In this document: piece by piece, positions 50,753 to 60,037 of the stretch | Layout of the letters: each line of letters opens with the position of its first letter | Position numbering within the stretch: position 1 is the stretch's first letter | Source of the DNA: Streptomyces sp. WZ.A104 | Lineage (GTDB): Bacteria > Actinomycetota > Actinomycetes > Streptomycetales > Streptomycetaceae | Direction of reading: 5' to 3' | NCBI RefSeq assembly: GCF_002382885.1 | Contig: NZ_NWVL01000044.1 | Span: forward strand, 1 to 64,000 | DNA: 64,000 nt | The notes under the pieces: model-generated | The model's input: the letters and a program-made list of their open reading frames with translations, nothing else | Told to the model about the DNA's origin: nothing | The model's database searches: none | Translations under genes and position numbers: made by a program

Positions 50753-51316
50753 GTGGCCGGACGTGGGGTTCCCCCCAGGGTGGCCGCCGCCGAACGCATC
50801 GCAACCGAGGCCGGGTTCACGAAGAGCTGCATCCCCGAAGTGGGCAGGCTCCTCAGGCTCACCGCCGCCGCCAAACCCCGCGGAGTGATCGCCGAGAGCG
50901 GCACCGGCTCCGGAGTGGGCACCGCCTGGCTGCACAGTGGTCTCGCCACCGGTGCGCGCCTGGTCACCGTGGAGCGCGACGAGGAACTGGCCCGCCGGGC
51001 GGCCGGTGTCTTCGCGGACGACGAACGCGTCAGGGTGCTCACCGGGGACTGGCGGCTGCTCGAACAGCACGCCCCGTTCGACGTCTTCTTCTGCGACGGC
51101 GGCGGCAAGCGCGACGACTCCCAGAAGGTGATCGACCTGCTCGCCCCCGGCGGCCTGCTCCTCCTGGACGACTTCACCCCGTCCCCCGACTGGCCGCCCC
51201 GCTTCCTCGGCGAGGTGGACGAACTCCGCCTCTTCTACCTCACCCACCCGGACCTGGATGCCACGGAAGTGCTGACCACTCCCACGAGCTCGGTGATCGT
51301 CGCGGCGCGCCGGTAG
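50753..51316 (+). CDS. O-methyltransferase-like SAM-binding protein
   Basis: A 187-residue class I methyltransferase. The SAM-binding motif AESGTGSGVGTAWLHSGLA is followed by RLVTVERDEELARRAAGVF, GDWRLLEQHAPFDVFFCDG and GGLLLLDDFTPS, in the order found in O-methyltransferase family 3-like proteins. GTG 50753 has AAGGAG at 50739-50744, inside the end of the endonuclease V gene. The substrate is unknown; co-occurrence with nfi suggests a small co-transcribed unit. Confidence 0.85.
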   Translation: MAGRGVPPRVAAAERIATEAGFTKSCIPEVGRLLRLTAAAKPRGVIAESGTGSGVGTAWLHSGLATGARLVTVERDEELARRAAGVFADDERVRVLTGDWRLLEQHAPFDVFFCDGGGKRDDSQKVIDLLAPGGLLLLDDFTPSPDWPPRFLGEVDELRLFYLTHPDLDATEVLTTPTSSVIVAARR

Positions 51317-51353
51317 AGGGAACGCCGTCCCCGCGCGGGGCCTTCGCCGCCGG

Positions 51354-52145
51354 TCAGGGCGTGTTCAGGGTGCGGTCGAGCAGAGGAAGCAGACGCTCCC
51401 AGTGGCGCAGCAGCCCGGCGGGGCTGAAGGCGTCGGTGTCGGACATGGTGAAACCGTGGACGGTGCCGGGGTAGACCTCGTAGGCGTGGCCGAGGCCCGC
51501 GGCCTCCAGGGTCCGGTCGAATGTGCGGAGGGCCTCGGGCGGCAGGTCGTCGGCGAGGCCGAGATGGACCTCGGCGGTGAGTTCGGGGACGAGGTGATGC
51601 GGGCTGTCGGGTCCGTCGGTCACCACGAATCCGGGGTGGAATCCGGCGACGGCAGCCACCGGGCCGGGGTGGGCCGCGGCGGTGCGCAGCGCCAGGGCCG
51701 CCCCCATGCAGTAGCCGATCACGGCCACCCGATCGAGGCCGACCCCGGGCCGGGCGGTGAGGAAGCTGAGAAAGGCGTCGGCGTCACGCAGAACGCGTTC
51801 GGGAGTGTGCGCCTTCAGCAGGGGCATCAGCCGGTCGAGGACCACGGGCCGCGCCTCTTCCCCGATGTGGTCGGGAAGCTCGATCACCGGTGCCTGACCG
51901 TGCCGGTAGTAGAGGTTGGGGACGAGCACGTAGTACCCGTGCCCGGCCAGCTCGCGGGCCAGCTCTTCCAGTACGGGCCGCAGGCCGAAGGCGTCCGGAT
52001 ACAGCAGCACCCCCGGGTGCCGCTCGCCGTCGTCGGGGAAGGCGACGAAGGCGTCGGCCACGCCGTCCGCGGTGGGAATCCGGGGCGTCTCGATGGGAAT
52101 GGCGTTCTTCCTTCCGTGGAAACGGTCAACTTGCGTTAGTGACAC
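51354..52145 (-). CDS. Dienelactone hydrolase family protein
   Basis: An alpha/beta-hydrolase of 248-263 residues. The nucleophile elbow is GYCMGAALA (Cys as in dienelactone hydrolases), and the catalytic His is in YPGTVHGFTMSD. GVLLYPDAFGLRPVLEELAR and YYVLVPNLYYRHGQAP are typical. The start is uncertain. GTG 52145 lies inside a palindromic operator with no ribosome site, while a GGAAGG site (52115-52110) sits 9 bases before an ATT at 52100 that would give the usual family N-terminus. It is divergent from a MarR gene with shared operators, so it is probably repressed by that regulator. Confidence 0.85.
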   Translation of the reverse strand: MSLTQVDRFHGRKNAIPIETPRIPTADGVADAFVAFPDDGERHPGVLLYPDAFGLRPVLEELARELAGHGYYVLVPNLYYRHGQAPVIELPDHIGEEARPVVLDRLMPLLKAHTPERVLRDADAFLSFLTARPGVGLDRVAVIGYCMGAALALRTAAAHPGPVAAVAGFHPGFVVTDGPDSPHHLVPELTAEVHLGLADDLPPEALRTFDRTLEAAGLGHAYEVYPGTVHGFTMSDTDAFSPAGLLRHWERLLPLLDRTLNTP

Positions 52146-52190
52146 TAACGATCATGTGGTGGTGAAGGTATACCATTAGTTGGGCTAACG
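52134..52190. promoter_or_regulatory. Overlapping divergent promoters with two MarR-type operators
   Basis: Operator 1 (52134-52150) is CGTTAGTG-A-CACTAACG, a perfect dyad. Operator 2 (52174-52190) is CATTAGTTGGGCTAACG, the same dyad with mismatches, centred 40 bp away. Between them GGTATACC (52167-52174) is a palindrome that reads TATACC on both strands, a possible -10 box for both genes. Confidence 0.65.
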
Positions 52191-52209
52191 CAATGGCTAG
52201 GATGGAGCC

Positions 52210-52692
52210 ATGACTGGAACCGAAGGCGTGGACATTCCCTGCGACGATGCGCCCGGGGTGTCCGACCGGCTGAGCCGACGGGCGAGCAGGCTGCTGTCCC
52301 AGCTGACCGTGCGGTCGGACCGGCTGATCAGCGAAGGCCTGGCCCGGTCCGACGCCCGCAAGTGGCACTACGCCGTGCTCGCCTCACTCCAGGACCACGG
52401 GCCGGCCAGCCAGGCGGCGCTGAGCGGGCGCACCGGCATCTACCGCAGCGACATGGTCGCCGTACTCAACGAACTGGCCGAGCGTCACCTGGTCGAGCGG
52501 GCACCGGACCCCGACGACCGGCGCCGCAACGTCATCACGATCTCCACCCGGGGCCGCCGCCACCTGTGCCGTCTCGACGAGGTCCTGGACGACCTCCACG
52601 ACGAACTGCTCGCGCCGCTGGGTCCAGCGGAACGCGACCAATTCGTACGGTTGCTCACCCGCCTGCTGGACCACCACACCCGGTCCTCCTGA
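52210..52692 (+). CDS. MarR-family transcriptional repressor
   Basis: A 160-residue MarR protein. Helices LSRRASRLLSQLTVRSDRLI lead into the winged helix-turn-helix (ASQAALSGRTGIYRSDMVAV, LNELAERHLVERAPDPDDRR, RNVITISTRGRRHL with the wing arginines), then the dimerisation helix. ATG 52210 has GGAG at 52203-52206. It lies divergent from the dienelactone hydrolase gene with two matching dyads in between, so it most likely represses that gene and itself until an aromatic or phenolic ligand binds. Confidence 0.92.
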   Translation: MTGTEGVDIPCDDAPGVSDRLSRRASRLLSQLTVRSDRLISEGLARSDARKWHYAVLASLQDHGPASQAALSGRTGIYRSDMVAVLNELAERHLVERAPDPDDRRRNVITISTRGRRHLCRLDEVLDDLHDELLAPLGPAERDQFVRLLTRLLDHHTRSS

Positions 52693-52768
52693 CCGGGGGC
52701 GGCGCAGATTCGGCGGATGGCCCTGGGTGTATTGATCACGAGCGTCGTCAACACCGGCCGGGCAGTGC

Positions 52769-53959
52769 CTACCGCACCGCCGCCACCCGGAACCGCAACC
52801 CCGCCGCCGTCAGTCGCTCCAGCAGCGCGTCGCCCATCGCCACGGCCGGGGTGACCTGCCCCGAGGTCTCTGGCAGGTCGTCCAGGGCCAGGCACACCGC
52901 CGACTCGGCAAGGATCTTCGCCGTCTCGCCGTAGCCCGGGTCGCCGCCGGAGACCTCCGTGAAGACCCGTCGCCCGCCGCCCTCGCCGACGAAGCGGATC
53001 GTGAACCAGCTCCGCTCGCGGCGCTCCTCGTCCGGTCCCCGGCCCGGCTCGTAACGGCCCATCAGCCACTCCCGTACGCCCTCGACCTGCGCGGCCGCGA
53101 CCAGGCCGCCGATGGCCACCGGAGCGCCGAGGGCCATCGGCAGGGTCTTGACCGAGGCGAAGTGGCGGTAGCGGAAGTCGGGGCCGTACCGCTCCAGGGC
53201 GCGTGCGGAGCGGCCCACGATCGTCGGGTCCACCGTCGGCAGCGGCAGCGCCCAGGCGCCGGTGGCGGCACTGAAGTGCGGGGTGCCCAGCGGGGTGCGG
53301 ACGCGGCGGCCCACCACGCGCGGCTCGTGCAGACGGCGTTCCCGGGCCGCGGCCGCCATCTGCGTGCCCCGGCCCATCGCGGTCAGCGCCGAGGCGAACG
53401 TGCCGCCGGAGAACACCGCGTTGGTGCGGACGAAGCCGTCGACGGCCAGGGGGACGTCCTCGGGCAGCTGCCGGACGGTGAAGTACGCCCCCAGGTCGTG
53501 CGGGACGGAGTCGAAGCCGCAGGCGTGCACGATACGCGCCCCGGTCTCCCGGGCCCGCGCGTCCTGGTCGAGGTAGGTGCGGTCGATGAACTCCGCCTCT
53601 CCGGTGAGGTCCACGTAGTCCGTCCCGGCCTGGGCACAGGCGGCCACGAGCTTCTCGCCATAGCGGATGTACGGGCCCACCGTCGTGGCCACCACCCGTG
53701 TGGAGGCGGCCAGTTCGGCCAGCGCCTTCTCGTCGTCCGCGTCGGTCTCCAGCAGCGGCAGCCCGGCGCAGTCCGGATCGATCGCGGTGAGCCGTTCCCG
53801 CAGCCGCTCCAGCTTGGCCGGGCTGCGGCCCGCCAGTGCCCAGCGGAGGCCGGAGGGGGCATGGCCCGCCAGATACTCGGCCGTGAGCGTCCCCACGAAG
53901 CCGGTGGCACCGAAAAGGACGACGTCCAAGGGGCGTGTCGCGTCGTTCTGCCTGTTCAC
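52769..53959 (-). CDS. Saccharopine dehydrogenase-like / trans-acting enoyl reductase family protein
   Basis: A 396-residue NAD(P)-dependent reductase of the saccharopine-dehydrogenase superfamily, close to mycobacterial trans-acting enoyl reductases. The Rossmann motif is VVLFGATGFVGTLTAEYLAG, followed by RWALAGRSPAKLERL, VVATTVGPYIRYGEKLVAAC and YVDLTGEAEF. HACGFDSVPHDLGAYF is diagnostic of the family. GTG 53959 is the start. In mycobacteria such enzymes reduce polyketide-derived lipids; no polyketide gene is nearby, so the substrate is unknown. It is divergent from the beta-oxidation cluster. Confidence 0.88.
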   Translation of the reverse strand: MNRQNDATRPLDVVLFGATGFVGTLTAEYLAGHAPSGLRWALAGRSPAKLERLRERLTAIDPDCAGLPLLETDADDEKALAELAASTRVVATTVGPYIRYGEKLVAACAQAGTDYVDLTGEAEFIDRTYLDQDARARETGARIVHACGFDSVPHDLGAYFTVRQLPEDVPLAVDGFVRTNAVFSGGTFASALTAMGRGTQMAAAARERRLHEPRVVGRRVRTPLGTPHFSAATGAWALPLPTVDPTIVGRSARALERYGPDFRYRHFASVKTLPMALGAPVAIGGLVAAAQVEGVREWLMGRYEPGRGPDEERRERSWFTIRFVGEGGGRRVFTEVSGGDPGYGETAKILAESAVCLALDDLPETSGQVTPAVAMGDALLERLTAAGLRFRVAAVR

Positions 53960-54074
53960 AAGTACCTCCGCGGGGGGACGGGTGCCGATGTGGCAGGCAG
54001 AGGGTAGCGGACGGTGCCGTGGTGGCGTGTGCCCGGGAGGCGCGGATGCGAGAGGATCGCGAAGGAGAAGAACT

Positions 54075-54126
54075 AAGCGCTTGCTCGGGCCAAGGGGTTG
54101 TGCGGAGCCGGGCGCATTCTTAGCAT
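54075..54126 (+). promoter_or_regulatory. Promoter of the CoA-transferase/beta-oxidation cluster
   Basis: TTGTGC (54098-54103) and TAGCAT (54121-54126) are separated by exactly 17 bp. The palindrome AAGCGCTT (54075-54082) lies just upstream and could bind a regulator of fatty-acid genes. Confidence 0.5.
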
Positions 54127-54170
54127 CGCAGGTGTTACATCAGTTGTGTCACACCACTGGGGGCTCACGG

Positions 54171-55298
54171 ATGGCAAGCATCGAGCACGGCCCGCTGACC
54201 GGTGTCCGTGTCGTCGAGCTGGCGGGCATCGGCCCCGGGCCGTTCGCGGCGATGCTGCTCGCGGACCTCGGGGCCGACGTCGTACGCGTCGACCGGCCCG
54301 GTGGCGCGGGGCTCGGCATCGACCCCGCCTACGACCTCACCAACCGCAACAAACGCTCCGTCCTCGTCGACCTCAAGAATGACGGCGGAGCGGCCCGCGT
54401 CCTCGACCTCGTCGAGCGCGCCGACATCCTCGTCGAGGGCTACCGCCCGGGCGTCGCCGAACGCCTCGGCGTCGGGCCGGAGGTCTGTCTCGCCCGCAAC
54501 CCGCGCCTGGTCTACGGTCGGATGACCGGCTGGGGGCAGGACGGGCCGCTCGCCGAGCGCGCCGGGCACGACATCTCCTACATCGCGCTCACCGGAACCC
54601 TCTCCATGATCGGCAAGCCGGACGAGCCGCCCACCGTCCCCGCCAACCTGGTCGGCGACTACGCGGGCGGCTCCCTCTACCTCGTCGTCGGCGTCCTCGC
54701 CGCCCTCCAGCACGCCCGCGCCCACGGCGAGGGCCAGGTCGTCGACGCCGCCATCGTCGACGGTGCCGCCCACCTCGCCACGATGATCCACGGCATGCTG
54801 GCCGCCGGCGGCTGGCAGGACCGGCGCGGCACGAACCTGCTGGACGGCGGCTGCCCGTTCTACGGCTCCTACGAGACCTCCGACGGGCAGTACATGGCCG
54901 TCGGCCCCCTGGAACAGCGCTTCTACGCAGAGTTCACCGAAATCCTCGGCCTCGCGGACACCGCCCCCGACCGGGGCGACCTCACCCGCTGGGACGAACT
55001 GCGCACCGCCGTCGCCGACCGCTTCCGCACCCGTACGCGGGCCGAGTGGACCGAGGCGTTCGACGGGAGCGACGCCTGTGTGGCCCCCGTGCTCTCGCTC
55101 CGTGAGGCCCCGCACCACCCGCACCTCGCCGCCCGCGCGACCTTCGTCGAGCACGGCGGCCTCACCCAGCCCGCCCCCGCCCCGCGCTTCTCGGCCACCC
55201 CCGTCTCCGTACGCAGCGGGCCCGCGCAACCCGGCGCCGACACGGCCGCCGTCGCCGCCGACTGGGACGTACCCGGGCTCCGGCCCGACCCGTCCTGA
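54171..55298 (+). CDS. CaiB/BaiF CoA-transferase family protein (alpha-methylacyl-CoA racemase-like)
   Basis: A 375-residue family III CoA transferase or racemase. The start GPLTGVRVVELAGIGPGPFA, ADLGADVVRVDRPGG, NRNKRSVLVDLKNDGG and RNPRLVYGRMTGWGQDGP match alpha-methylacyl-CoA racemases (AMACR/Mcr). The catalytic HD pair lies in RAGHDISYIALTGTL. It probably interconverts 2-methylacyl-CoA epimers so that branched chains can enter beta-oxidation by the genes that follow. ATG 54171; 26 bases separate it from the acyl-CoA dehydrogenase gene. Confidence 0.92.
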   Translation: MASIEHGPLTGVRVVELAGIGPGPFAAMLLADLGADVVRVDRPGGAGLGIDPAYDLTNRNKRSVLVDLKNDGGAARVLDLVERADILVEGYRPGVAERLGVGPEVCLARNPRLVYGRMTGWGQDGPLAERAGHDISYIALTGTLSMIGKPDEPPTVPANLVGDYAGGSLYLVVGVLAALQHARAHGEGQVVDAAIVDGAAHLATMIHGMLAAGGWQDRRGTNLLDGGCPFYGSYETSDGQYMAVGPLEQRFYAEFTEILGLADTAPDRGDLTRWDELRTAVADRFRTRTRAEWTEAFDGSDACVAPVLSLREAPHHPHLAARATFVEHGGLTQPAPAPRFSATPVSVRSGPAQPGADTAAVAADWDVPGLRPDPS

Positions 55299-55324
55299 CC
55301 GACAAGACACCCCTAGGAGACCCC

Positions 55325-56467
55325 GTGCAACGGCAGATCTTCACCGAGGAGCACGACGCGTTCCGCGAGACCGTCCGGGCCTTCCTGGCCAAGGAGGTCC
55401 TCCCGCACTACGAGCAGTGGGAGCGGGACGGCATCGTCTCCCGTGACGCCTGGCTCGCGGCCGGACGCGCCGGGCTCCTCGGCCTCGCCGTCCCCGAGGA
55501 GTACGGGGGCGGCGGTTCCACCGACTTCCGCTACAGCGCCGTCCTCGCCGAGGAGTTCACCCGCGCCGGGGCCGCAGGTCTCGCGATCGGCCTGCACAAC
55601 GACATCATCGGCCCCTACCTCACCGGCCTCGCCACCGACGAGCAGAAGCGCCGCTGGCTCCCCGGCTTCTGCAGCGGCGAGACCATCACCGCCATCGCCA
55701 TGACCGAGCCGGGCGCGGGCTCCGACCTCCAGGGCATCCGCACCACCGCCGAGGACAGGGGCGACCACTGGCTGCTCAACGGCTCCAAGACCTTCATCTC
55801 CAACGGCATCCTCGCCGACCTGGTGATCGTCGTCGCGAAGACCACCCCCGAGGGCGGTGCCAAGGGCCTCTCCCTGATCGTCGTCGAGCGCGGCGCGGAG
55901 GGCTTCGAGCGGGGCCGCAACCTCGACAAGATCGGCCAGAAGTCCCAGGACACGGCCGAGTTGTTCTTCAACGACGTCCGCGTTCCGAAGGAGAACCTCC
56001 TCGGTGAGCGCGACGGCGCGTTCATCCATCTGATGACCAACCTGGCCCAGGAACGCATGGGCATAGCGGTCGCCGGGATCGCCGCGGCCGAACACCTGCT
56101 GGAGATCACCACCCAGTACGTCAAGGAGCGCGAGGCCTTCGGGCGCCCGCTCTCCAAGCTCCAGCACATCCGCTTCGAGATCGCGGAGATGGCGACCGAG
56201 TGCGCCGTCACCCGGACCTTTCTCGACCGTTGCATCGTCGACCACTCCGACGGCGCCCTCGACGCCGTCCACGCCTCCATGGCCAAGTGGTGGGCCACCG
56301 AACTCCAGAAGCGCGTCGCCGACCGCTGCCTCCAACTCCACGGCGGCTACGGATACATGAGCGAGTACAGGGTCGCCAAGGCGTTCACCGACGGCCGTAT
56401 CCAGACCATCTACGGCGGAACGACCGAGATCATGAAGGAGATCATCGGCCGTTCGCTGCTCGCCTGA
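55325..56467 (+). CDS. Acyl-CoA dehydrogenase
   Basis: A 380-residue FAD enzyme catalysing the first step of acyl-CoA beta-oxidation. It has PEEYGGGGSTDFRY, AMTEPGAGSDLQGIRTTA for the FAD/substrate site, KEREAFGRPLSKLQHIRFEIAEM-type helices, LQLHGGYGYMSEY, and the catalytic base in YGGTTEIMKEIIGR. The start is GTG 55325 with AGGAGACCCC upstream. It lies in one orientation with thiolase and FadB, completing a short degradative operon. Confidence 0.94.
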   Translation: MQRQIFTEEHDAFRETVRAFLAKEVLPHYEQWERDGIVSRDAWLAAGRAGLLGLAVPEEYGGGGSTDFRYSAVLAEEFTRAGAAGLAIGLHNDIIGPYLTGLATDEQKRRWLPGFCSGETITAIAMTEPGAGSDLQGIRTTAEDRGDHWLLNGSKTFISNGILADLVIVVAKTTPEGGAKGLSLIVVERGAEGFERGRNLDKIGQKSQDTAELFFNDVRVPKENLLGERDGAFIHLMTNLAQERMGIAVAGIAAAEHLLEITTQYVKEREAFGRPLSKLQHIRFEIAEMATECAVTRTFLDRCIVDHSDGALDAVHASMAKWWATELQKRVADRCLQLHGGYGYMSEYRVAKAFTDGRIQTIYGGTTEIMKEIIGRSLLA

Positions 56468-56545
56468 CACCCGGACCCTCGTGCGCGCGCCCGAGCCCTC
56501 CTGGCTCCCCCCGTTCTTCACCACCACCTTCGAAAGGCAGCTGTC

Positions 56546-57760
56546 TTGAGTACCGAAGCATTCGTCTACGACGCGATCCGCACCCCGCGCGGCCGGGGCA
56601 AGGCCAACGGCGCCCTCCACGGCACCAAGCCGATCGACCTGGTCGTCGGCCTCATCCACGAGATCCAGGGCCGCTTCCCGGACCTGGACCCGGCCGCCAT
56701 CGACGACATCGTCCTCGGCGTGGTCAGCCCGCTCGGCGACCAGGGCTCCGACATCGCCCGCATCGCCGCCATCGCGGCCGGGCTGCCCGACTCCGTCGCC
56801 GGCGTCCAGGAGAACCGCTTCTGTGCCTCGGGCCTGGAGGCCGTCAACCTCGCCGCCGCCAAGGTCCGTTCGGGCTGGGAGGACCTGGTCCTCGCCGGTG
56901 GCGTCGAGTCGATGTCCCGGGTGCCGATGGGCTCCGACGGCGGGGCCTGGGCGATGGACCCGATGACCAGCTTCGAGACCGGCTTCGCCCCGCAGGGCAT
57001 CGGCGCCGACCTCATCGCCACCATCGAGGGCTTCAGCCGCCGCGATGTCGACGAGTACGCCGCCCTCTCCCAGGAGCGTGCCGCCGCGGCCTGGAAGGAC
57101 GGCCGCTTCGCCCGCTCCGTCGTCCCGGTCAAGGACCGCAACGGCCTGCTCGTCCTCGACCACGACGAGCACATGCGCCCCGGCACCACCGCCGACTCCC
57201 TCGCCGGTCTCAAGCCGTCCTTCGCCGCCATCGGCGACATGGGCGGGTTCGACGCGGTGGCGCTCCAGAAGTACCACTGGATCGAGAAGATCGACCACGT
57301 CCACCACGCCGGCAACTCCTCCGGCATCGTCGACGGCGCCGCCCTCGTCGCCATCGGCTCCAAGGAGGTCGGCGAGCGCTACGGCCTCACCCCCCGCGCC
57401 CGCATCGTCTCCGCGGCGGTCTCCGGCTCCGAGCCCACCATCATGCTCACCGGTCCCGCCCCCGCCACGCGCAAGGCGCTCGCCAAGGCCGGTCTCACGA
57501 TCGACGACATCGACCTCGTCGAGATCAACGAGGCCTTCGCCGGAGTCGTCCTGCGCTTCGTCAAGGACATGGGCCTCTCCCTGGACAAGGTCAACGTCAA
57601 CGGCGGGGCCATCGCGCTCGGCCACCCCCTCGGCGCGACCGGCGCGATGATCCTCGGCACCGTCATCGACGAACTGGAGCGCCGCGACCAGCGGTTCGGC
57701 CTCGTCACTCTCTGCGTCGGCGGCGGCATGGGCGTCGCGACCGTCGTCGAACGCATCTGA
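56546..57760 (+). CDS. fadA: Acetyl-CoA acyltransferase (thiolase)
   Basis: A 404-residue thiolase that cleaves 3-ketoacyl-CoA to acetyl-CoA in the last step of beta-oxidation. The nucleophile Cys93 lies in ENRFCASGLEAVNLAAAK. The second catalytic region is INEAFAGVVLRF, GGAIALGHPLGATGA has the His, and LCVGGGMGVATVVER has the second Cys. The start is TTG 56546 with AAAGGCAG upstream. It directly precedes fadB, as in classical fadAB units with the order reversed. Confidence 0.95.
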   Translation: MSTEAFVYDAIRTPRGRGKANGALHGTKPIDLVVGLIHEIQGRFPDLDPAAIDDIVLGVVSPLGDQGSDIARIAAIAAGLPDSVAGVQENRFCASGLEAVNLAAAKVRSGWEDLVLAGGVESMSRVPMGSDGGAWAMDPMTSFETGFAPQGIGADLIATIEGFSRRDVDEYAALSQERAAAAWKDGRFARSVVPVKDRNGLLVLDHDEHMRPGTTADSLAGLKPSFAAIGDMGGFDAVALQKYHWIEKIDHVHHAGNSSGIVDGAALVAIGSKEVGERYGLTPRARIVSAAVSGSEPTIMLTGPAPATRKALAKAGLTIDDIDLVEINEAFAGVVLRFVKDMGLSLDKVNVNGGAIALGHPLGATGAMILGTVIDELERRDQRFGLVTLCVGGGMGVATVVERI

Positions 57761-57804
57761 CCGTCCCGCCCCGGCCACCCCTGCTTACGGAGAAGACAAC
57801 CGAC

Positions 57805-59976
57805 ATGACCGAGAGCACCACCATCCGCTGGGAACAGGACGAGACCGGCGTCGTCACGCTCGTCCTCGACGACCCCAACCAGTCCGCCAACACGATGAAC
57901 CAGGCCTTCAAGGACTCCATCGCCGCCGTCGCGGACCGGGCGGAGGCCGAGAAGGACTCCATCCGCGGCATCATCTACACCTCCGCCAAGAAGACCTTCT
58001 TCGCGGGCGGCGACCTCAAGGACATGATCAAGGTCGGGCCCGAGAACGCCCAGGCCGCCTTCGACACCGGCACCGCCATCAAGCGCTCGCTGCGCCGCAT
58101 CGAGACCCTCGGCAAGCCCGTCGTCGCCGCCATCAACGGGGCGGCCCTCGGCGGGGGTTACGAGATCGCGCTCGCCTCCCACCACCGCGTCGCCCTCGAC
58201 GCCCCCGGCTCTCGCATCGGCCTGCCCGAGGTCACCCTCGGCCTGCTTCCGGCGGGCGGCGGCGTCACCCGCACCGTACGCCTCATGGGCATCGCCGACG
58301 CGCTGCTCAAGGTGCTGCTCCAGGGCACCCAGTACACCCCGCGGCGTGCTCTGGAGAACGGCCTCGTCCACGAAGTCGCCGCCACTCGCGAGGAGATGAT
58401 CGCAAAGGCCCGTGCCTTCATCGACGCGAACCCCGAGTCGCAGCAGCCCTGGGACGTCAAGGGCTACAAGATTCCCGGTGGCACCCCCTCCAGCCCACGT
58501 TTCGCCGCCAACCTGCCGGCGTTTCCGGCCAACTTGAAGAAGCAGCTGGCGGGCGCTCCCATGCCCGCGCCGCGCAACATCCTGGCGGCGGCCGTCGAGG
58601 GCTCCCAGGTCGACTTCGAGACCGCCCTGACCATCGAGGCCCGGTACTTCACCGAGCTGGTCACCGGCCAGGTCTCCAAGAACATGATCCAGGCGTTCTT
58701 CTTCGACCTCCAGGCCGTCAACTCCGGTGCCAACCGCCCCAAGGACATCCCCGAGCGCCCGGTCCGCAAGGTCGCCGTCCTCGGCGCCGGGATGATGGGC
58801 GCGGGCATCGCCTACTCCTGCGCCAAGGCCGGGATCGACGTCGTCCTCAAGGACGTCTCCACCGAGGCGGCCGCCAAGGGCAAGACGTACAGCGAGAAGC
58901 TGCTCGCCAAGGCGCTCTCCCGGGGCCGTACGACGGAGGCCAAGCGCGACGAGCTGCTGGCCCGGATCACCCCGACCGGCGACGCGGCCGACCTCGCGGG
59001 CTGCGACGCGGTGATCGAGGCCGTCTTCGAGGACACCGCCCTCAAGCACAAGGTGTTCCAGGAGATCCAGGACGTCATCGAACCCGATGCCCTGCTCTGC
59101 TCCAACACCTCCACCCTCCCGATCACCGTCCTCGCCGAAGGCGTCGCGCGCCCCGCCGACTTCATCGGGCTGCACTTCTTCTCGCCCGTCGACAAGATGC
59201 CGCTGGTCGAGATCATCAAGGGCGAGCGGACCGGCGACGAGGCGCTGGCCCGCGCCTTCGACCTGGTGCGCCGGATCAAGAAGACTCCGATCGTCGTCAA
59301 CGACTCGCGCGGCTTCTTCACCTCACGCGTCATCGGCCAGTTCATCAACGAGGGCGTCGCCATGGTCGGCGAGGGCGTCGAGCCCGCATCCGTCGAGCAG
59401 GCCGCCGCCCAGTCCGGCTACCCGGCCAAGGTCCTCTCCCTGATGGACGAGTTGACCCTGACCCTGCCCCGTAAGATCCGCGACGAGACCAAGCGCGCGG
59501 TGGAGGAGGCGGGCGGCAGCTGGCCCGGACACCCCTCCGACGCGGTCATCGACCGCATGGTCGACGAGTTCGGCCGACCCGGACGCAGCGGCGGCGCGGG
59601 CTTCTACGACTACGACGAGGACGGCAGGCGCGTCGGCCTGTGGCCCGGACTGCGCGAGCACTTCGCCAAGCCGGACACCGATGTGCCGTTCGAGGACATG
59701 AAGGAGCGGATGCTCTTCTCCGAGGCGCTGGACAGCGTCCGCTGCCTGGAGGAGAACGTCCTCGTCTCCGTCGCGGACGCCAACATCGGCTCCATCATGG
59801 GCATCGGCTTCCCGCCGTGGACCGGCGGCGTGCTCCAGTACATCAACGGCTACGAGGGCGGCCTGCCCGGGTTCGTGGCCCGCGCCCGGGAACTCGCCGA
59901 GCGTTACGGCGACCGGTTCCTGCCGCCCGCACTGCTCGTGGAGAAGGCGGAGAAGGGCGAGACCTTCCACGACTGA
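57805..59976 (+). CDS. fadB: FadB-type bifunctional enoyl-CoA hydratase / 3-hydroxyacyl-CoA dehydrogenase
   Basis: A 723-residue multifunctional beta-oxidation enzyme. Residues about 1-280 form the crotonase domain (IIYTSAKKTFFAGGDLKDM, NGAALGGGYEIALASH, GLPEVTLGLLPAGGG). Residues about 310-620 form the 3-hydroxyacyl-CoA dehydrogenase (NAD motif VAVLGAGMMGAGIAYSCAKA, NTSTLPITVLAEG, GLHFFSPVDKMPLVEII). A C-terminal repeat follows (SVRCLEENVLVSVADANIGS, GIGFPPWTGGVLQYI). ATG 57805. It works with the preceding thiolase as an FadBA complex. Confidence 0.95.
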   Translation: MTESTTIRWEQDETGVVTLVLDDPNQSANTMNQAFKDSIAAVADRAEAEKDSIRGIIYTSAKKTFFAGGDLKDMIKVGPENAQAAFDTGTAIKRSLRRIETLGKPVVAAINGAALGGGYEIALASHHRVALDAPGSRIGLPEVTLGLLPAGGGVTRTVRLMGIADALLKVLLQGTQYTPRRALENGLVHEVAATREEMIAKARAFIDANPESQQPWDVKGYKIPGGTPSSPRFAANLPAFPANLKKQLAGAPMPAPRNILAAAVEGSQVDFETALTIEARYFTELVTGQVSKNMIQAFFFDLQAVNSGANRPKDIPERPVRKVAVLGAGMMGAGIAYSCAKAGIDVVLKDVSTEAAAKGKTYSEKLLAKALSRGRTTEAKRDELLARITPTGDAADLAGCDAVIEAVFEDTALKHKVFQEIQDVIEPDALLCSNTSTLPITVLAEGVARPADFIGLHFFSPVDKMPLVEIIKGERTGDEALARAFDLVRRIKKTPIVVNDSRGFFTSRVIGQFINEGVAMVGEGVEPASVEQAAAQSGYPAKVLSLMDELTLTLPRKIRDETKRAVEEAGGSWPGHPSDAVIDRMVDEFGRPGRSGGAGFYDYDEDGRRVGLWPGLREHFAKPDTDVPFEDMKERMLFSEALDSVRCLEENVLVSVADANIGSIMGIGFPPWTGGVLQYINGYEGGLPGFVARARELAERYGDRFLPPALLVEKAEKGETFHD

Positions 59977-59995
59977 GCGCCCGAGTGAGCTGCCC

Positions 59996-60037
59996 GCGGG
60001 CCCCGTTCACCGTCACTCGGCGGTGAACGCGGCCCGC
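59996..60037. terminator. Strong hairpin terminator between convergent genes
   Basis: CGTTCACCG (60004-60012) pairs with CGGTGAACG (60021-60029). After a one-base bulge on each side, GCGGGCC (59996-60002) pairs with GGCCCGC (60031-60037), giving a 16 bp stem. It covers the stop codon and last codons of the convergent MerR gene and should end transcription from both sides. Confidence 0.75.
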
